Origin: Adiantum capillus-veneris
Taxonomy: Eukaryota; Streptophyta; Polypodiopsida; Polypodiales; Pteridaceae
Assembly: GCA_014529385.2 (NCBI GenBank)
Contig: CM043957.1
Location: 82,546,881 to 82,610,880 of the forward strand
Length of the DNA stretch: 64,000 bases
Reading direction: 5' to 3'
In this document: positions 44,340-55,691 of the stretch, in pieces
Position numbering within the stretch: the first letter of the stretch is position 1
Layout: every line of letters starts with the position of its first letter
Notes under the pieces: model-generated
The model's input: the letters and a program-made list of their open reading frames with translations, nothing else
Told to the model about the DNA's origin: nothing
Databases searched by the model: none
Position numbers and translations under genes: made by a program

Positions 44340-45430
44340 TCAGATCGAGGCTCGGGGCAGCACTGCAGGCGGCTAGAGTCACTAGCTCAGATTGGAGTGA
44401 AATTCGACAGGCGAAGACACGGCCCCAAATCCTGTGGGTGAACCCGAAGGGCTCGGTGTCCTCAGAATTTCAGAATTTCATTCTGAGGTCATCTCGGTCA
44501 CCGTTCGGCTTCGACAAAGGTCTGCGCAGGCCATTTTTGACTACGTGGTCTCGGTGGGTGCAGATCCGACTCTGCAAATTTGGGGTTTTTTGGCCTACGA
44601 CTGCAGGTGCTGAGGATATCGACACTCCCAGAGTGTTGATTTGTAGCTGTCTACACATCGAAGGAGGGCTCACAGTTCTTGGAGGCGTGTCACATACGAC
44701 ACGGGCGCATCTACACACAGTCTGTAGGCGACATCCACTAGTTCATCAGGTAGCTTGTGTTTGCTGCTTGATATTCCATATTTCATCTTGACATTGTAGG
44801 TACTTAAATATGGGATGTATTGTCAGAGATGATGTATGTCTGTTGAGGGTTTGCTGGCTGTGAGTCACGCAGCAAACAACCGCCGCAGCGGTTACAGCAT
44901 ACAGTGGGAAATTTGTGGATGTATGACTTTGTGGGAAGTCTATGTACTGTCAGATTTACTGCAGCCTTTGTTGAGGGTCGAGTGAGGTTTTATTGAGCTG
45001 GGGGATTCTCGAATGTTGAGATCCTTTTGGTGATACATGTCTTGGAGCGATCCCTCGAGCACCCTTAGATAGGCAGCTAGGATGTATTGACTGTGAGTTA
45101 GACAGTTGGGATTGCATCTTTGCTTTACTGCCGTTGAGGCATTGTCACAGTCTATGCTTACAGGACAGTGACAGGACAGTGAGAGACAGTACAGGTGCAG
45201 GACAGGTTTACCCGCAGCTTACAATGTCAGAGAGACATTGTTTTTTGAGCTATTTTTGGTTTGTTTTTTGAGTACACCAGAGCCATTTTACAAAGGAGAC
45301 TCTGCTGAAATTTATGCAGAATCTGAAGCTTTTTTGGTTCATTTGACAGGTTGATATTGGTTCAGAGGTCAGTTTACAGGGGAAACTCTGCCGAATTTTT
45401 CCCAGGAAAGTAAACCACTGTGAAGCGTAG
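44340..45430 (+). other. 1.09-kb 5' leader of copia H2
   Basis: Long untranslated leader, collinear with 28395-29443 of H. Holds a 117-codon frame (44438-44791) whose C-terminal 65 residues (PTTAGAEDIDTPRVLIC...) align with H. All six differences between copies change the residue, which argues against strong selection for a protein. Confidence 0.6.
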
Positions 45431-47260
45431 CTATGGTTGGGTGGATCACAGGACACTGCTCTTTACAATATCAAGAAGCTGGATGGAACCAATTTCCCAT
45501 TGTGGAAGAAGCAGATTTAGCACGTGTTGGTACAAAAGAAGCAGATAAAACCTATAAAGCTCAAAGGGATAAAACCAGAAGATATGGACGAAGATAAATG
45601 GAGCGAAATGGATGAATTGGCACTTTCTACCATTATGCTAACTTTGGCAGAAAGCGTTTACTTCAATGTAGCAGACGAGATGTCGGCTTATCAAGCATGG
45701 TTAAAGCTGAGTGATCTTTATGAGAAGCAGAGTGCAGCTTCACAGGTATACTGGCTTAAGAAGCTTGTTGACTTGAAGATGAAAGAAGGGACACCTATGT
45801 CCAATCATCTGAATGAATTCAACACAATCTATAGTCATTTGTCAGCTCAAGGTGTCAAGTTTGATGAACCTGTTAGAGCTATGTTCCTGTTGATCACATT
45901 GCCGGAAAGTTGGGACACTTTTCGCACAGCTTTGAGTAATTCTGCACATCCAGATGGTTTGAACATAGCAGGTGTAGAAGGAAGTCTGCTTACTGAAGAA
46001 ACCAATAGAAAGACAATGGACAAAGGCAAAGGAACAGCCTTAGTTGTCAGGGGAAGGACCAAAGAAAAGTACAAAGGTGGAAAGAGGAATCAGTCTCGTA
46101 GCAAGTCCCGCAGTGCTAAAGGCAAGAGTGACATAGAATGCTACCATTGTGGCAAGAAGGGTCACATGAAAAGAGACTGCAGAGAATGGAAAGCAGAAAA
46201 AGGCAAAGAGAAAGCTGAAGACCATGGTGAGAAGAACAAGTCCTCAGTGAAGATTCAAGAAATAAATGTGACAAACACTATTGCAGAGGATGACAATCCA
46301 GTGTCAGGAGACATCTACTTCTTGAAGAATACAATGGACTCAGCTCTTCTTACAGCATCTGATGGAAATGCACTGAGTGACTGGATTATAGACTCAGGGG
46401 CATCACTTCATGTGTCTCCAAACAAGGAGTGGTTTACCTCTTATGTGACCACTAAAGATCATGTTCGGCTAGGCAATGGGCAGACAGGTGAGATCTTAGG
46501 TGTTGGAGATGTTCAATTGAAGTTTCAGAATGGCTCTTCTTTCACGATGAAGAATGTGAGACATGTTCCCGCAATTACAAAGAGCTTGATCAGCACAGGT
46601 GTACTTGATGATGCTGGCTACGTCACCACTTTTGGACAGAACATGTGGAAGATATCCAAGGGTTCTATGACAGTAGCACATGGAGTAAAGTCTGGAGGAC
46701 TTTACATGATTTATGTATCAAATGTTTCTAAAAATGTAATCAATGTAACCGAGCAGCCGAACGTTTCTTTGTGGCATAGCCGGTTAGGACATATGTCCAA
46801 GAAGGGAATGGAAATCTTGTCTCGTTCTGGATATTTGCCTGGATTTTCATTTAATGATTTTGAATTCTGTGAACATTGTCTGTATGGTAAGCAAACAAAG
46901 CAGCCACATAAGCATAGAAGCAGTAGAAGAGATACAGAGTTGGCACTTGTTCATAGTGATTTGTGTGGACCTATGCCTAACCTATCTCTAGGGGGAGCTT
47001 CTTACTTTATGACATTTATAGATGATTACTCGAGGAAAGTATGGGTTTACTTTCTCAAGCACAAGGATTAAGCGTTTAGTGTTTTCAAAACGTTTGTGAC
47101 ACTTGTGAAAAATTAGAGTGGCAAGAAGCTTAAATGCTTACGCACTGACAATGGTGGAGAGTATGTTTCAAAGGCCTTTCAGGACTTTTGTGAGTCAAAA
47201 GGTATAAAACGTGAACTTACTGCTCCTTACAATCCTCCTCAAAATGGTGTTGCTGAGAGG
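45431..47260 (+). pseudogene. copia H2 gag, protease and integrase core
   Basis: The frame runs from about 45431 with a TAG in place of Trp at 45518 and then opens 45524-47071. Gag has YEKQSAASQVYWLKKL and LITLPESWDTF. The zinc knuckle is intact (CYHCGKKGHMKRDC), as is the protease DWIIDSGASLHVSP. Then LWHSRLGHMSKKGMEIL and integrase HSDLCGPM, FIDDYSRKVWVYFLKH. After stops at 47069 and 47114 the core continues with TDNGGEY (catalytic Asp present) and PPQNGVAERMNR (catalytic Glu present). No in-frame ATG precedes the gag: both C2 copies have small indels at this point. Confidence 0.93.
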
Positions 47261-49420
47261 ATGAATAGGACCATACAAGAGAAGGTCAGAAGTATGTTGT
47301 CTGATGCACAACTGTCAAATGGGTTTTGGGCTGAAGCTGTATCAACAGCTGTTCATCTTGTAAATAGATCTCCTAGCAAGGTTTTGCAGAAGGATTCAGT
47401 ACCAGAGATGGTATGGTCATGCAAAATGCCCTCATACAAGCATCTCAGAGTCTTTGGCTGTGAGGCATATACTCACGTTCCAAAGGAATTTAGGAACAAA
47501 CTTGAGCCAAAGAGTAGAAAGTGCATCTTTCTAGGCTATGGTAATTCTGGTGAGATGGGGTACAGACTTTGGGATCCCGAATCCAGAAAGGTTGTCCACA
47601 GCAATGATGTTCACTTTAATGAATCCAAATATCATTCTAAACCAGAGAGGGTTGAGGAGATTAGAAGAGTTGTCTTCCAAGAAGATGGACTTGCACGTGC
47701 AAGACAAAATGTCAGGGCTCACGAGGAGCAAGAACAGGATAGAGTGGAACAACAGGTTGTGGCTGAGCCTGATGAGCCAGCTATTCTCCGTAGATCTGGA
47801 CGTGTCACGCGACCTCCTGATAGGTTTGTTCCATCTATGAACTATGTCATGTTGACTGATTGCAATGAGCCTTCATGTTACAAGGAAGCAGTGCAAATGA
47901 AGGACTCCGGGAATTGGCAATTGGCCATGCAGTCAGAGATGCCAGCTCTGCATAAAAACAAGACATGGAAGCTAGTTAAATTACCACAGGGCAAAAAGGC
48001 TCTACCTTGTAAATGGGTTTACAGGTATAAGATCACCGCTCATGATAGTCAGCCAAAGTACAAAGCAAGGCTTGTTCCCAAGGGCTTTAAGCAAGAACAA
48101 GGCATTGACTTTGATGAAGTCTTCTCTCCGGTGGTCAAGATGACTACATTGAGATTCTTTCTTGCATTGGTTGCCATATTAGATTTGGTGTTGCACCAAA
48201 TGGATGTCAAGACAACGTTCTTGCATGGTGATTTAGATGTGGAAATTTACATGCAGCAGCCAGAAGGGTTTGTTGAGAAAGGCAAGGAAGATTGGGTATG
48301 CCAGTTGTTAAAGAGTCTTTATGGTTTAAAACAATCACCGAGGGCATGGTACCATAAATTCCACAAGTTTATGCTTTCTCAAGGCTACAAACGTAGTGAG
48401 TTCGATCACTGTCTATATACAAAGAAGGCTAAGGATGGCAGTTGGCTGATCCTTATTTTGTATGTGGATGACATGTTGATTGCTGGCAAGCACTTGGAAG
48501 AAATTTCAGCTTTGAAGTCAAAGATGGCAAAATCGTTTGACATGAAAGACATGGGTGAGGCAAGTCATATACTTGGTATGCGCATTGAGAGAGACAGATC
48601 AAATAAGTTGATTTGGTTATCTCAAACAGAGTATATTGACAAGGTTTTGCAACGTTTCAATACGGAGAAGGGAAAGGCATTGAGTGTTCCATTGCCACCA
48701 TATGTGAAACTTAGCAAACAAGATTGTCCTGTGTCTGAGGAAGAACAGGCTGAAATGGATAAGATTCCATATGCGTCTGCAGTGGGTAGTTTGATGTATG
48801 CAATGATTGCTACTCGCCCAGACATTGCATTTGCAGTGGGAGTAGTAAGTCGATACATGTCAAACCCAGGCAAGAAACATTGGGAGGCAGTGAAAGGAAT
48901 ATTGAGATACCTGAAAGCTACAAAGAGTATGCGTATATGCTATGGGAGTCAGGAGCAAAGTGTAAAGGGTTTTACAGACTCAGATTATGCAGGTGACTTA
49001 GACAACCGAAGGTCTACGTCAGGGTATGTCTTTACATTGGCTGGTGGAGTAGTATCATGGCGTTCTAGATTACAAGATTGTGTTACTCAGTCTACTACAG
49101 AGGCTGAATATGTTGCAGCATCAGAGGCATGCAAAGAATCAATTTGGCTTAATCGACTAGTAACAGATTTGGGAATCAAAGAAGAGATGCCTGTGTTATA
49201 TTGTGATAGTCAAAGTGCTATACAATTGGCTCGCAATCCAGTTTATCACTCAAAGACAAAGCATGTGGATGTGAAGTATCATTTCATCAGGGAAATGCTC
49301 GAGGATAAGCAACTTCAGCTTGTCAAAGTTCACACCACAGAAAATCCTGCTGATCTACTTACAAAAGGACTTCCCTCAGAGAGCTTTGCGCATTTTTGCA
49401 AGCAGTTAGGTGTAGGGTAG
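47261..49420 (+). CDS. copia H2 integrase tail, reverse transcriptase and RNase H (719 codons open)
   Basis: The best preserved frame of the window. Integrase tail ([33 protein letters not shown]), a Glu/Gln-rich linker, RT entry ([19 protein letters not shown]), HQMDVKTTFLHGDLD (motif A), SLYGLKQSPRAWYHKF, catalytic LYVDDMLIAG and YASAVGSLMYAM. RNase H has FTDSDYAGDLDNRRSTSGY, STTEAEYVAASEACKE, YCDSQSAIQLARNP and NPADLLTKGLP. All catalytic acidic residues expected for RT and RNase H are visible. It belongs to a polyprotein whose upstream part is interrupted, so expression as drawn from an internal Met is doubtful. Confidence 0.93.
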   Translation: MNRTIQEKVRSMLSDAQLSNGFWAEAVSTAVHLVNRSPSKVLQKDSVPEMVWSCKMPSYKHLRVFGCEAYTHVPKEFRNKLEPKSRKCIFLGYGNSGEMGYRLWDPESRKVVHSNDVHFNESKYHSKPERVEEIRRVVFQEDGLARARQNVRAHEEQEQDRVEQQVVAEPDEPAILRRSGRVTRPPDRFVPSMNYVMLTDCNEPSCYKEAVQMKDSGNWQLAMQSEMPALHKNKTWKLVKLPQGKKALPCKWVYRYKITAHDSQPKYKARLVPKGFKQEQGIDFDEVFSPVVKMTTLRFFLALVAILDLVLHQMDVKTTFLHGDLDVEIYMQQPEGFVEKGKEDWVCQLLKSLYGLKQSPRAWYHKFHKFMLSQGYKRSEFDHCLYTKKAKDGSWLILILYVDDMLIAGKHLEEISALKSKMAKSFDMKDMGEASHILGMRIERDRSNKLIWLSQTEYIDKVLQRFNTEKGKALSVPLPPYVKLSKQDCPVSEEEQAEMDKIPYASAVGSLMYAMIATRPDIAFAVGVVSRYMSNPGKKHWEAVKGILRYLKATKSMRICYGSQEQSVKGFTDSDYAGDLDNRRSTSGYVFTLAGGVVSWRSRLQDCVTQSTTEAEYVAASEACKESIWLNRLVTDLGIKEEMPVLYCDSQSAIQLARNPVYHSKTKHVDVKYHFIREMLEDKQLQLVKVHTTENPADLLTKGLPSESFAHFCKQLGVG

Positions 49421-49509
49421 TACATCACTTCTCTACATCTCTTGTATATTAGCTTGTATAGTAGCTTCTCTCACACTTAAAGTACCACATTGGACTTTAA
49501 GTGGGAGGT

Positions 49510-49701
49510 TGTTGGGGTATAAAGCCCAATGTGGTCGCCCAGGTAAGTGGGCGGGCCGCCAGGTATGTACACATATTCTTTAGTAAAAACCTAATAAGAA
49601 CTCACTATGCTCTACACATTACAGTAGAGCGAGTTCACCATATCGTCGTGCTCTTCTTCTCGCACTCTCTCTCGCATCGCACTTTCGCTCGTACTCCTTC
49701 A
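49510..49701 (+). repeat. 3' LTR of copia H2
   Basis: 192 bp, about 98% identical to 44134-44325. Confidence 0.96.
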
Positions 49702-50552
49702 ACATTGTGCTCACCTGGTGTTCACGTTGCTAGGGCTCTTGCCCTTGGACACTCGAGTGCATCCTTCTCCTGGGGTGGGTCACCTAAGGATGAGGTTCCT
49801 AGCTAGTTGCTGTGAGTTTTCTCCGTCGTTCCCAACACCTGGTGCATCAATTGTGGCCAAGGTGATGTCTATGCGCGGCTCTTGCCAGATGTTACGTGGC
49901 CCTTGCCCGACCATGTAACATGGCTAATATTTGGAAGGGATAAGCACATTCCCCTGTGGGCCCTCTGGTGTGTCGAAAAAAAAGAACCTTGTAATTTGAA
50001 AACAAGAGATTAAAACTTTTCAAATATCAAGGCAAAGCATTTTTTTAGTGAAATAGCTTTGACCTAAAGAGAATCTTATTAGAAATCATCTAGAATTGTT
50101 CCAAAGTCTTTGGTGTAGATTGTTGAGTATGGAGGCGGATTCATCCCTTGTAATTTTATTCTAAAAAATGCACAATTGTAAGGCCTCCATTATTGAGGAG
50201 AAGCCATCGTGCGTGAGAAAAATCACTCGTCAAAAAACTAAAAATTTATGCCCGATCAAAATATTCATTTTCGTCGGAATATTGTGGTCGAACGATAGTC
50301 GAATAGTGATCGTAAAACTGCCAATTGGTGGATGGTTGGTCGGTGGTCGGAAGTCTATGACCAATAGCCGAATTCAATGGCCGATGGACGATGTTCAACG
50401 GTCAATGGCCGATTTCTAGGTGGACTTGTCTACCTAAGGACGGCTACACATGGACGCATGGGAGAGTTCTACTTGGAACTTGTCTACACAAGGGGAAACT
50501 ACACACGACTGTCTTTCATGAGAGAGGACAACCGATAGAATCTCCTTTTTAC

Positions 50553-50562
50553 CTATAAAAGG
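50553..50562 (+). promoter_or_regulatory. TATA box of an unassigned LTR-like promoter
   Basis: CTATAAAAGG in pyrimidine-rich surroundings, followed by a leader-like stretch and a CT tract; the same layout as plant LTR promoters. Confidence 0.45.
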
Positions 50563-50742
50563 AAGCCTCTTCTACACACAAAATGCTTGTAAGGTTGTAA
50601 GCTGTGTGGTGAAGTGTGTGTGCGGTGGTGAAAGAGAATGAAGCAAAGCGGGAGGACCTTTGTAACCTACTTCTAGTTTGAAGTGCAAAGCCATTGAGTG
50701 GCTGCTTTTTCGTGAAATATCTTACCTTGGGTGATATCACAG

Positions 50743-50749
<7 letters not shown>

Positions 50750-50791
<42 letters not shown>
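50750..50791. repeat. (CT)n microsatellite
   Basis: About 21 CT units. Confidence 0.97.
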
Positions 50792-50794
<3 letters not shown>

Positions 50795-52544
50795 CTCGTG
50801 TGTGAAAATTGTCTCTTTCCATTAAGTAAACCACTCTCATCTCTATTTAGCTACTCCTTAATTCATACCAAAGCAAAACATTAACAAGGAAGCAATAACA
50901 CCGTAAGTGCTTTCTCAATGTACAAAAGATGCTAATTTGTACTCATATCTTAAGTTTGACAATAGGAAGAGCAAGAGATGGTAAACACTAGTACAACAAT
51001 CATGTATTTTCTTAAAGCATCACTATCACCAAAACAATTGTTGACCTTAGAAGCAGAAAATAGTAAATGGTGGCTAAATCCTCTTGAGCTTGTAGCAAAT
51101 TAATACTGTGAGTGTTTACAATTAGCTAGCATCTATATGGAGTGTAGCCATAAACACATGCACCTATCCTTGAAGGTTAGCATTCATTCTGTTTCAATAT
51201 GGACAATATTCCATGATCCCATTAAAGCACAAACAAATAGAGGAGAAGAAATTCCATGTCACTCTTCAGTAGTTCTAGTGAAGAAGCATATGAAGGAATT
51301 GTGTCTCTATCAAAGTTGATGATTTGGACACGTAAAGTTCAGGAGAGAATCCACGAGGGAGAGAGCGAGAGTTGCTCAGAACCAACCAACACATCAATGA
51401 ATTAGATTAATAATATGATGGGTCAAAGATGCACTTATATAGGTGACGTTACCCTAGTACTACTAGTGAATTCCCTGGGGCTAGATGCAATGTGCTTTTG
51501 AACTCCAAGATAATTTGAACTCCGACACATGGGTACAAATCAAGTATACGGAGCACCAGTTGCTCCTCTTGTCGCTCACATGTCTCTCTCTGGTTGAAAC
51601 ATGTTGCTAAAAACACCCTCGGGTTATAAATTTGGGATTAAGACCATTGTGGTGGCCACTGTGTGTGTTATGCCGATTTCTTCGATGAAATCATCGTCTT
51701 TGCTATCCTCGTCAAGCTTGTCTTTGACTTTGTCCTTCCTCAAAACTCAAACTTTGCCTAGAGACTAGACTTTGACCTAAAGAGGAAAAGGTTGAGATCC
51801 TCGATATCCCACTTTTTCTCGTGATTTGAAAGCGTAGTGCCGTATCCACCATCTCATACTCCTTAAGCAACTTAGCAAGTACCAAGGCCACTAACTGAGT
51901 ACTAGTCAATACACTTTCCATACTTGAGAGCTGTTGCTGGATCATGGAGGTTTCTAGTGGCCACCAAGGAAACATCCCCATAGGGAAAAATCTTGTCCAC
52001 AAAAGAACTACACTGTCTTGAAAAGCCATGCAAAATTTGCCACCAACAGAAGAGAGTTCTTCAAAACATTGCTCCTAATCTTCTGAAGCCTCTCTCACGG
52101 ACATTTCAAAATGCAGGCAAAATGCCATTTAGATTTTGGGGTCCATATCAGGCCTTCGCGAAGTCGATCCCAGTAGGTTGTCTACCTTACATGCATGTAC
52201 ATAGTGCCATGTTAATCTCCACTTATTTGGGTTACATAACCACGCACGTTATTTGCGAGTTGTGGTGGGGGGCGTGCCTAGGTGTGGGTGGAGCGCATCT
52301 CCAGTTGAGATGCATGACCTGCTGCTTTTATGTCACATTTTTTTAGCATTACCCAAGATCTACTTGAAAAAAATGAGTCTCCTAATTCTCTGAGCACAAG
52401 TCGGCAGTGCAGAAGATGCCGGAGGAGGTGTGGAGGGGGAATTTGCATAGCAGCATAGCGACCAAAATGGGCAAGCACGGGGAGGCGAATAGAGGTAATT
52501 TTTAAAAAAAAAGCAGAGACGTCTTGCCCAGGACAGTCGCACGG

Positions 52545-52620
52545 TTGAGATGGGTTGATAAAGCTGACCATCTCTGATTATCCCTGTTGTTGAGAGTTCG
52601 AACTCCTGCGGTGGTTCACT
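52545..52620 (+). repeat. tRNA-derived SINE-like fragment
   Basis: B-box-like GAGTTCGAACTCC (52594-52606) with an upstream GATGGGTTGATAAAG in the A-box position. Resembles the heads at 19476 and 44036. Degenerate. Confidence 0.4.
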
Positions 52621-54346
52621 TTGTTTTGGTGTGAGCAGATAGAGAGGGGGATCTTGAAAGATTCAACCATACTGATTACTAATATGTATTTCTTCATAGC
52701 AGGTAGGATGAATGTCATCCCTAACAAAATTGGGCTATGCTAGCTAACAGAGGATACCAATTCCACCTACGACCACACAATGTGTTCTCTCATGTTTCAA
52801 AGCACCTGAGTTTCATAAAAGACTCTTAAATTTTGAATCTTAAGCATTATCTAGTAGTTCCTTATCGGTTCTTAACATTGCTTCGGTTAACGATTGGATT
52901 TGTCTTCTTGCATCTTCCAGAAAAGACCCTTCTAACCTTTTTTCTCTGTTTAATAACTTCCTTCTTAATGTTCCCTTTATTCATACTCTAGATAATGCTG
53001 ATTTGACTTTTACTTTTTGTGTCTTCCTACTATTGTAAACAAACTTTAATCTATTAATAACATCCCTGTCTTGCCTTTAGAAATAAAACAAATTGAAAAT
53101 GTGATCAACCCTCTTTTAGACTTTGATCTCCTTTTTCCACAAGAACAAGAAGCCCTCTCTGCCCTTGCTGGTACTCCTCCATCATCTAAGCCTGAAAATC
53201 TATTTCACATATATTCTTTGGGGTAGTTCCTCTCATTCCTCCTAGGCAAGTAGAGTTGGATTCTATTCGGCTTGACAACCAACTTTGTAATTTTGAGCTT
53301 ATCAACCATTGTGCACATTTTTTGATCAGCTCTTTGGCCTTACTATGCAATATTCTAGTGGAAGTTGTGGAACAGTGTAGAACCACAGTTTTACAAGCTA
53401 AACATCTTTTATCTAATGATCTTTCCCTTTAGATTCAACATATTTCTTTGGCTCTTGTAGACTCTAACAAATGCTCTAACTCATCTCTGGTGGCAAGAAC
53501 AAAAGGACTATCTCTTGCGGATCGTGTAAAAGAAACAAAGAAGTTCCTCAAAAATTGATGGAATACATATAGACCCTTTGTCAAATGCATGTGCATGCAA
53601 GAAACTAGACCCTAGTTCAACCTGTAATGCGTCTATACTATGGATTGACCATCTATTATGGTATGTATTTCAAAATTTGCCTAAGTTTTTTTCCTTCAGC
53701 TTGGGACTTGCACAAGTTTATGCATTTATAGCATAGATGGCTACTTTACGTCTAGAAATACAACATGGTATTTTAATCTATTATATATCACTTTCATGAA
53801 CACATGCTTGAGGTTGCCCGCGAGTTGGTTCTATACTCCCAGGAAATCCTCTACTACCCAGACTCACCAACACACCCATAGCCAATACCATCGAAAATGT
53901 CTTTAGACCTCTGAAAGGCAAAGAACCCATGAAGAAGAGAACACATTCACTTGGCAGTGCGTCATCTGTTGCACGTAAGAAACCTCGTCAATTTTGTGGT
54001 GTTGAAGACATTGGGGATACATCGAAAACTTTGGAATTCATCTCAAATGAGGATGAGGTTCGAGCTATTCTTACTAAAGCTAGTTCACTAATTCACTCAC
54101 ACAAATGACTAGAAACCATATTCAAAAGGAAGATTCGTACATTTAGTTTTTTGTTATAAATTTTTGGACTTTATTGAACCGTCTGTCTTTTACCAAGGAG
54201 TCTTGGATTTGATTGGCATACCTTGAACCTTAGCTTACTTCAACATTAAATTTGGCTGGCAGTACACTATAAATTTAAACAACATTTTATATAAACCCTT
54301 TAATACTTTCTCAATCCCATTTGATTTATCTCTTGACTGTTGTTGT

Positions 54347-55000
54347 ATGACCCTGTATAGGTTTGCTCGATTTCGTAAAGTTGTTGAGCCCTTTGATACA
54401 CATGTTCTTACTAATGACACTAACATTCATGTTAAACAAATTTTTTGTAAAGGGATTAACCATATTCTTATGGTTCCCTTAGACCCTGTTGAAGTTACAA
54501 AAGAAATGATCGTTGGTTGGTCAAAGATATGTAATATTTTGGGTATTGATGAATGTGTTTTGCACCACAATATTATTTCTAAAAAAATTGATGAAGCATT
54601 TAGAATCAAATATCCTTCACATAGGGTTAATCAATTATCTTGAAATTTTAAGGACCCTGATTTGATGAATTTGTTTTTTTGCTTGAACACCTATTTATTT
54701 GTGGCCTAGATAATTCCTCCCAAACCCCCATATTTATTTGTAAAAAATTGGCCCGTCTACTGGCTTATAAAATAGTGTCATTTAGTGAATTTCAAATATC
54801 TCACAGACTTGAGGAGGAAATAATTGCGGATGTCCTACAATTCTCCTCGATGAATGAGATATTATTACCATCTAAAACATTCTCTTCCCTATCTCATGGG
54901 TAATTATAAAATTCACAAGGAGGAATTTAGATGGATAAGCAATGCACATGACTATATATTCTCCCCATTGACTAACCTTATGGCATCAATTCTCACGGCA
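54347..55000 (+). pseudogene. upstream part of the Penelope-like RT (PKIHK-type motif)
   Basis: 54347-54643 encodes VKQIFCKGINHILMVPLDPV and EMIVGWSKICNILGIDE. 54679-54903 encodes CKKLARLLAYKIVSFSEFQ. In an overlapping frame 54890-55000 gives GNYKIHKEEFRWISNAHDYI and FSPLTNLMASIL. The KIHK...RWIS...SPL pattern corresponds to the PKIHK...RPIVS...SP region before motif A in Penelope-like RTs. Three frames are needed, so it is inactive. Confidence 0.6.
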
Positions 55001-55007
55001 GTAAACA

Positions 55008-55691
55008 TTGCCAATTGGCCTTAGTGAATACACTGAAGGATTTCATACCAAACCAAAGATCTTCTCAAGGGTTACTACAAACGGCTATTGGATTATCAAT
55101 AATCGATATAATTTTTTGATAAACATACCAGATAAATTATTCTTAGCATATTCTCTTGATATAAAAGCTTGCTATGAAGAAATACCACATTATGGTAATA
55201 ATAAATTGGTTGAAATACTAGAACATATAATAATGGTACTTAGCGGAATGGGTTATAAAGGATTTACGAAATCTCAAAAAAATTCTATTCTCACCAAAAA
55301 ACATAAAGAGATTACATGGTCATTTGAATTTGTTATCACTTTGAACCATTTTTTGTTGGATAACCGTGTGTCAAAACTAGAAAATTGCATATTTTATCAG
55401 AAGCAAGGGATCCCAATGGGATATACGTGTTCTCCTTTATGCTGTAATCTCTATTTAGCATGGTTTGAGTTGGAATATATCTGCAAATTGTCAAGACTAC
55501 AAAAAATTGACATGTTGCAGGCATGTTTATATTCATGGAGATACATGGATGATCTCCTCTTTAACAATCAATACGTATTGGAATGCCTAAACCATACTAG
55601 ACCTCTCTCAGATGAGGAATCTTTTCTATCTACCCACTTGATGTTATCAATATCAAGCCCACTTTTGAAACACATACTACTTCGTACTTGA
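55008..55691 (+). pseudogene. reverse transcriptase of Penelope-like type
   Basis: 228 open codons. Motif A is SLDIKACYEEIPHY, corresponding to the FDV.SLYTNIPH of Penelope-like and telomerase-type RTs. Motif B is KQGIPMGYTCSPLCCNLYLA, corresponding to KG.AMGSP.AP..ANLFM. Motif C is SWRYMDDLLF, with the catalytic Asp pair. The spacing A to B to C fits. The LTR-retroelement signatures (YVDD with copia or gypsy contexts) and the LINE signatures are absent. Downstream, sequence to about 56060 keeps some coding character, but I see no GIY-YIG motif. Family placement is inference from motif shape. Confidence 0.65.

Larger units (their letters stand above)
44134..49701 (+). mobile_element. Ty1/copia element H2 (family C2), complete and young
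   Basis: 5,568 bp with 192-bp LTRs differing at four positions, a perfect PBS, a PPT (AAGTGGGAGGT, 49499-49509) and flanks ACCTT / ACATT, a target duplication with one later change. Three stops interrupt it: TAG 45518-45520 in gag, TAA 47069-47071 and TAG 47114-47116 in integrase. None is shared with H, while the RT-RNase H part is fully open. Confidence 0.97.
49702..52540. other. no gene seen; promoter-like and low-complexity sequence
   Basis: 49970-50930 looks like an LTR or promoter: GGTCG/GCCGA-rich repeats (50270-50420), a TATA box CTATAAAAGG (50553-50562) and a (CT)n tract (50750-50791). 51380-51440 has a TATATAAG box on the minus strand. A 106-codon minus frame at 51712-52029 (IQQQLSSMESVLTSTQLVAL) looks protein-like but is unrecognised. 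No intact element boundaries were found. Confidence 0.4.
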
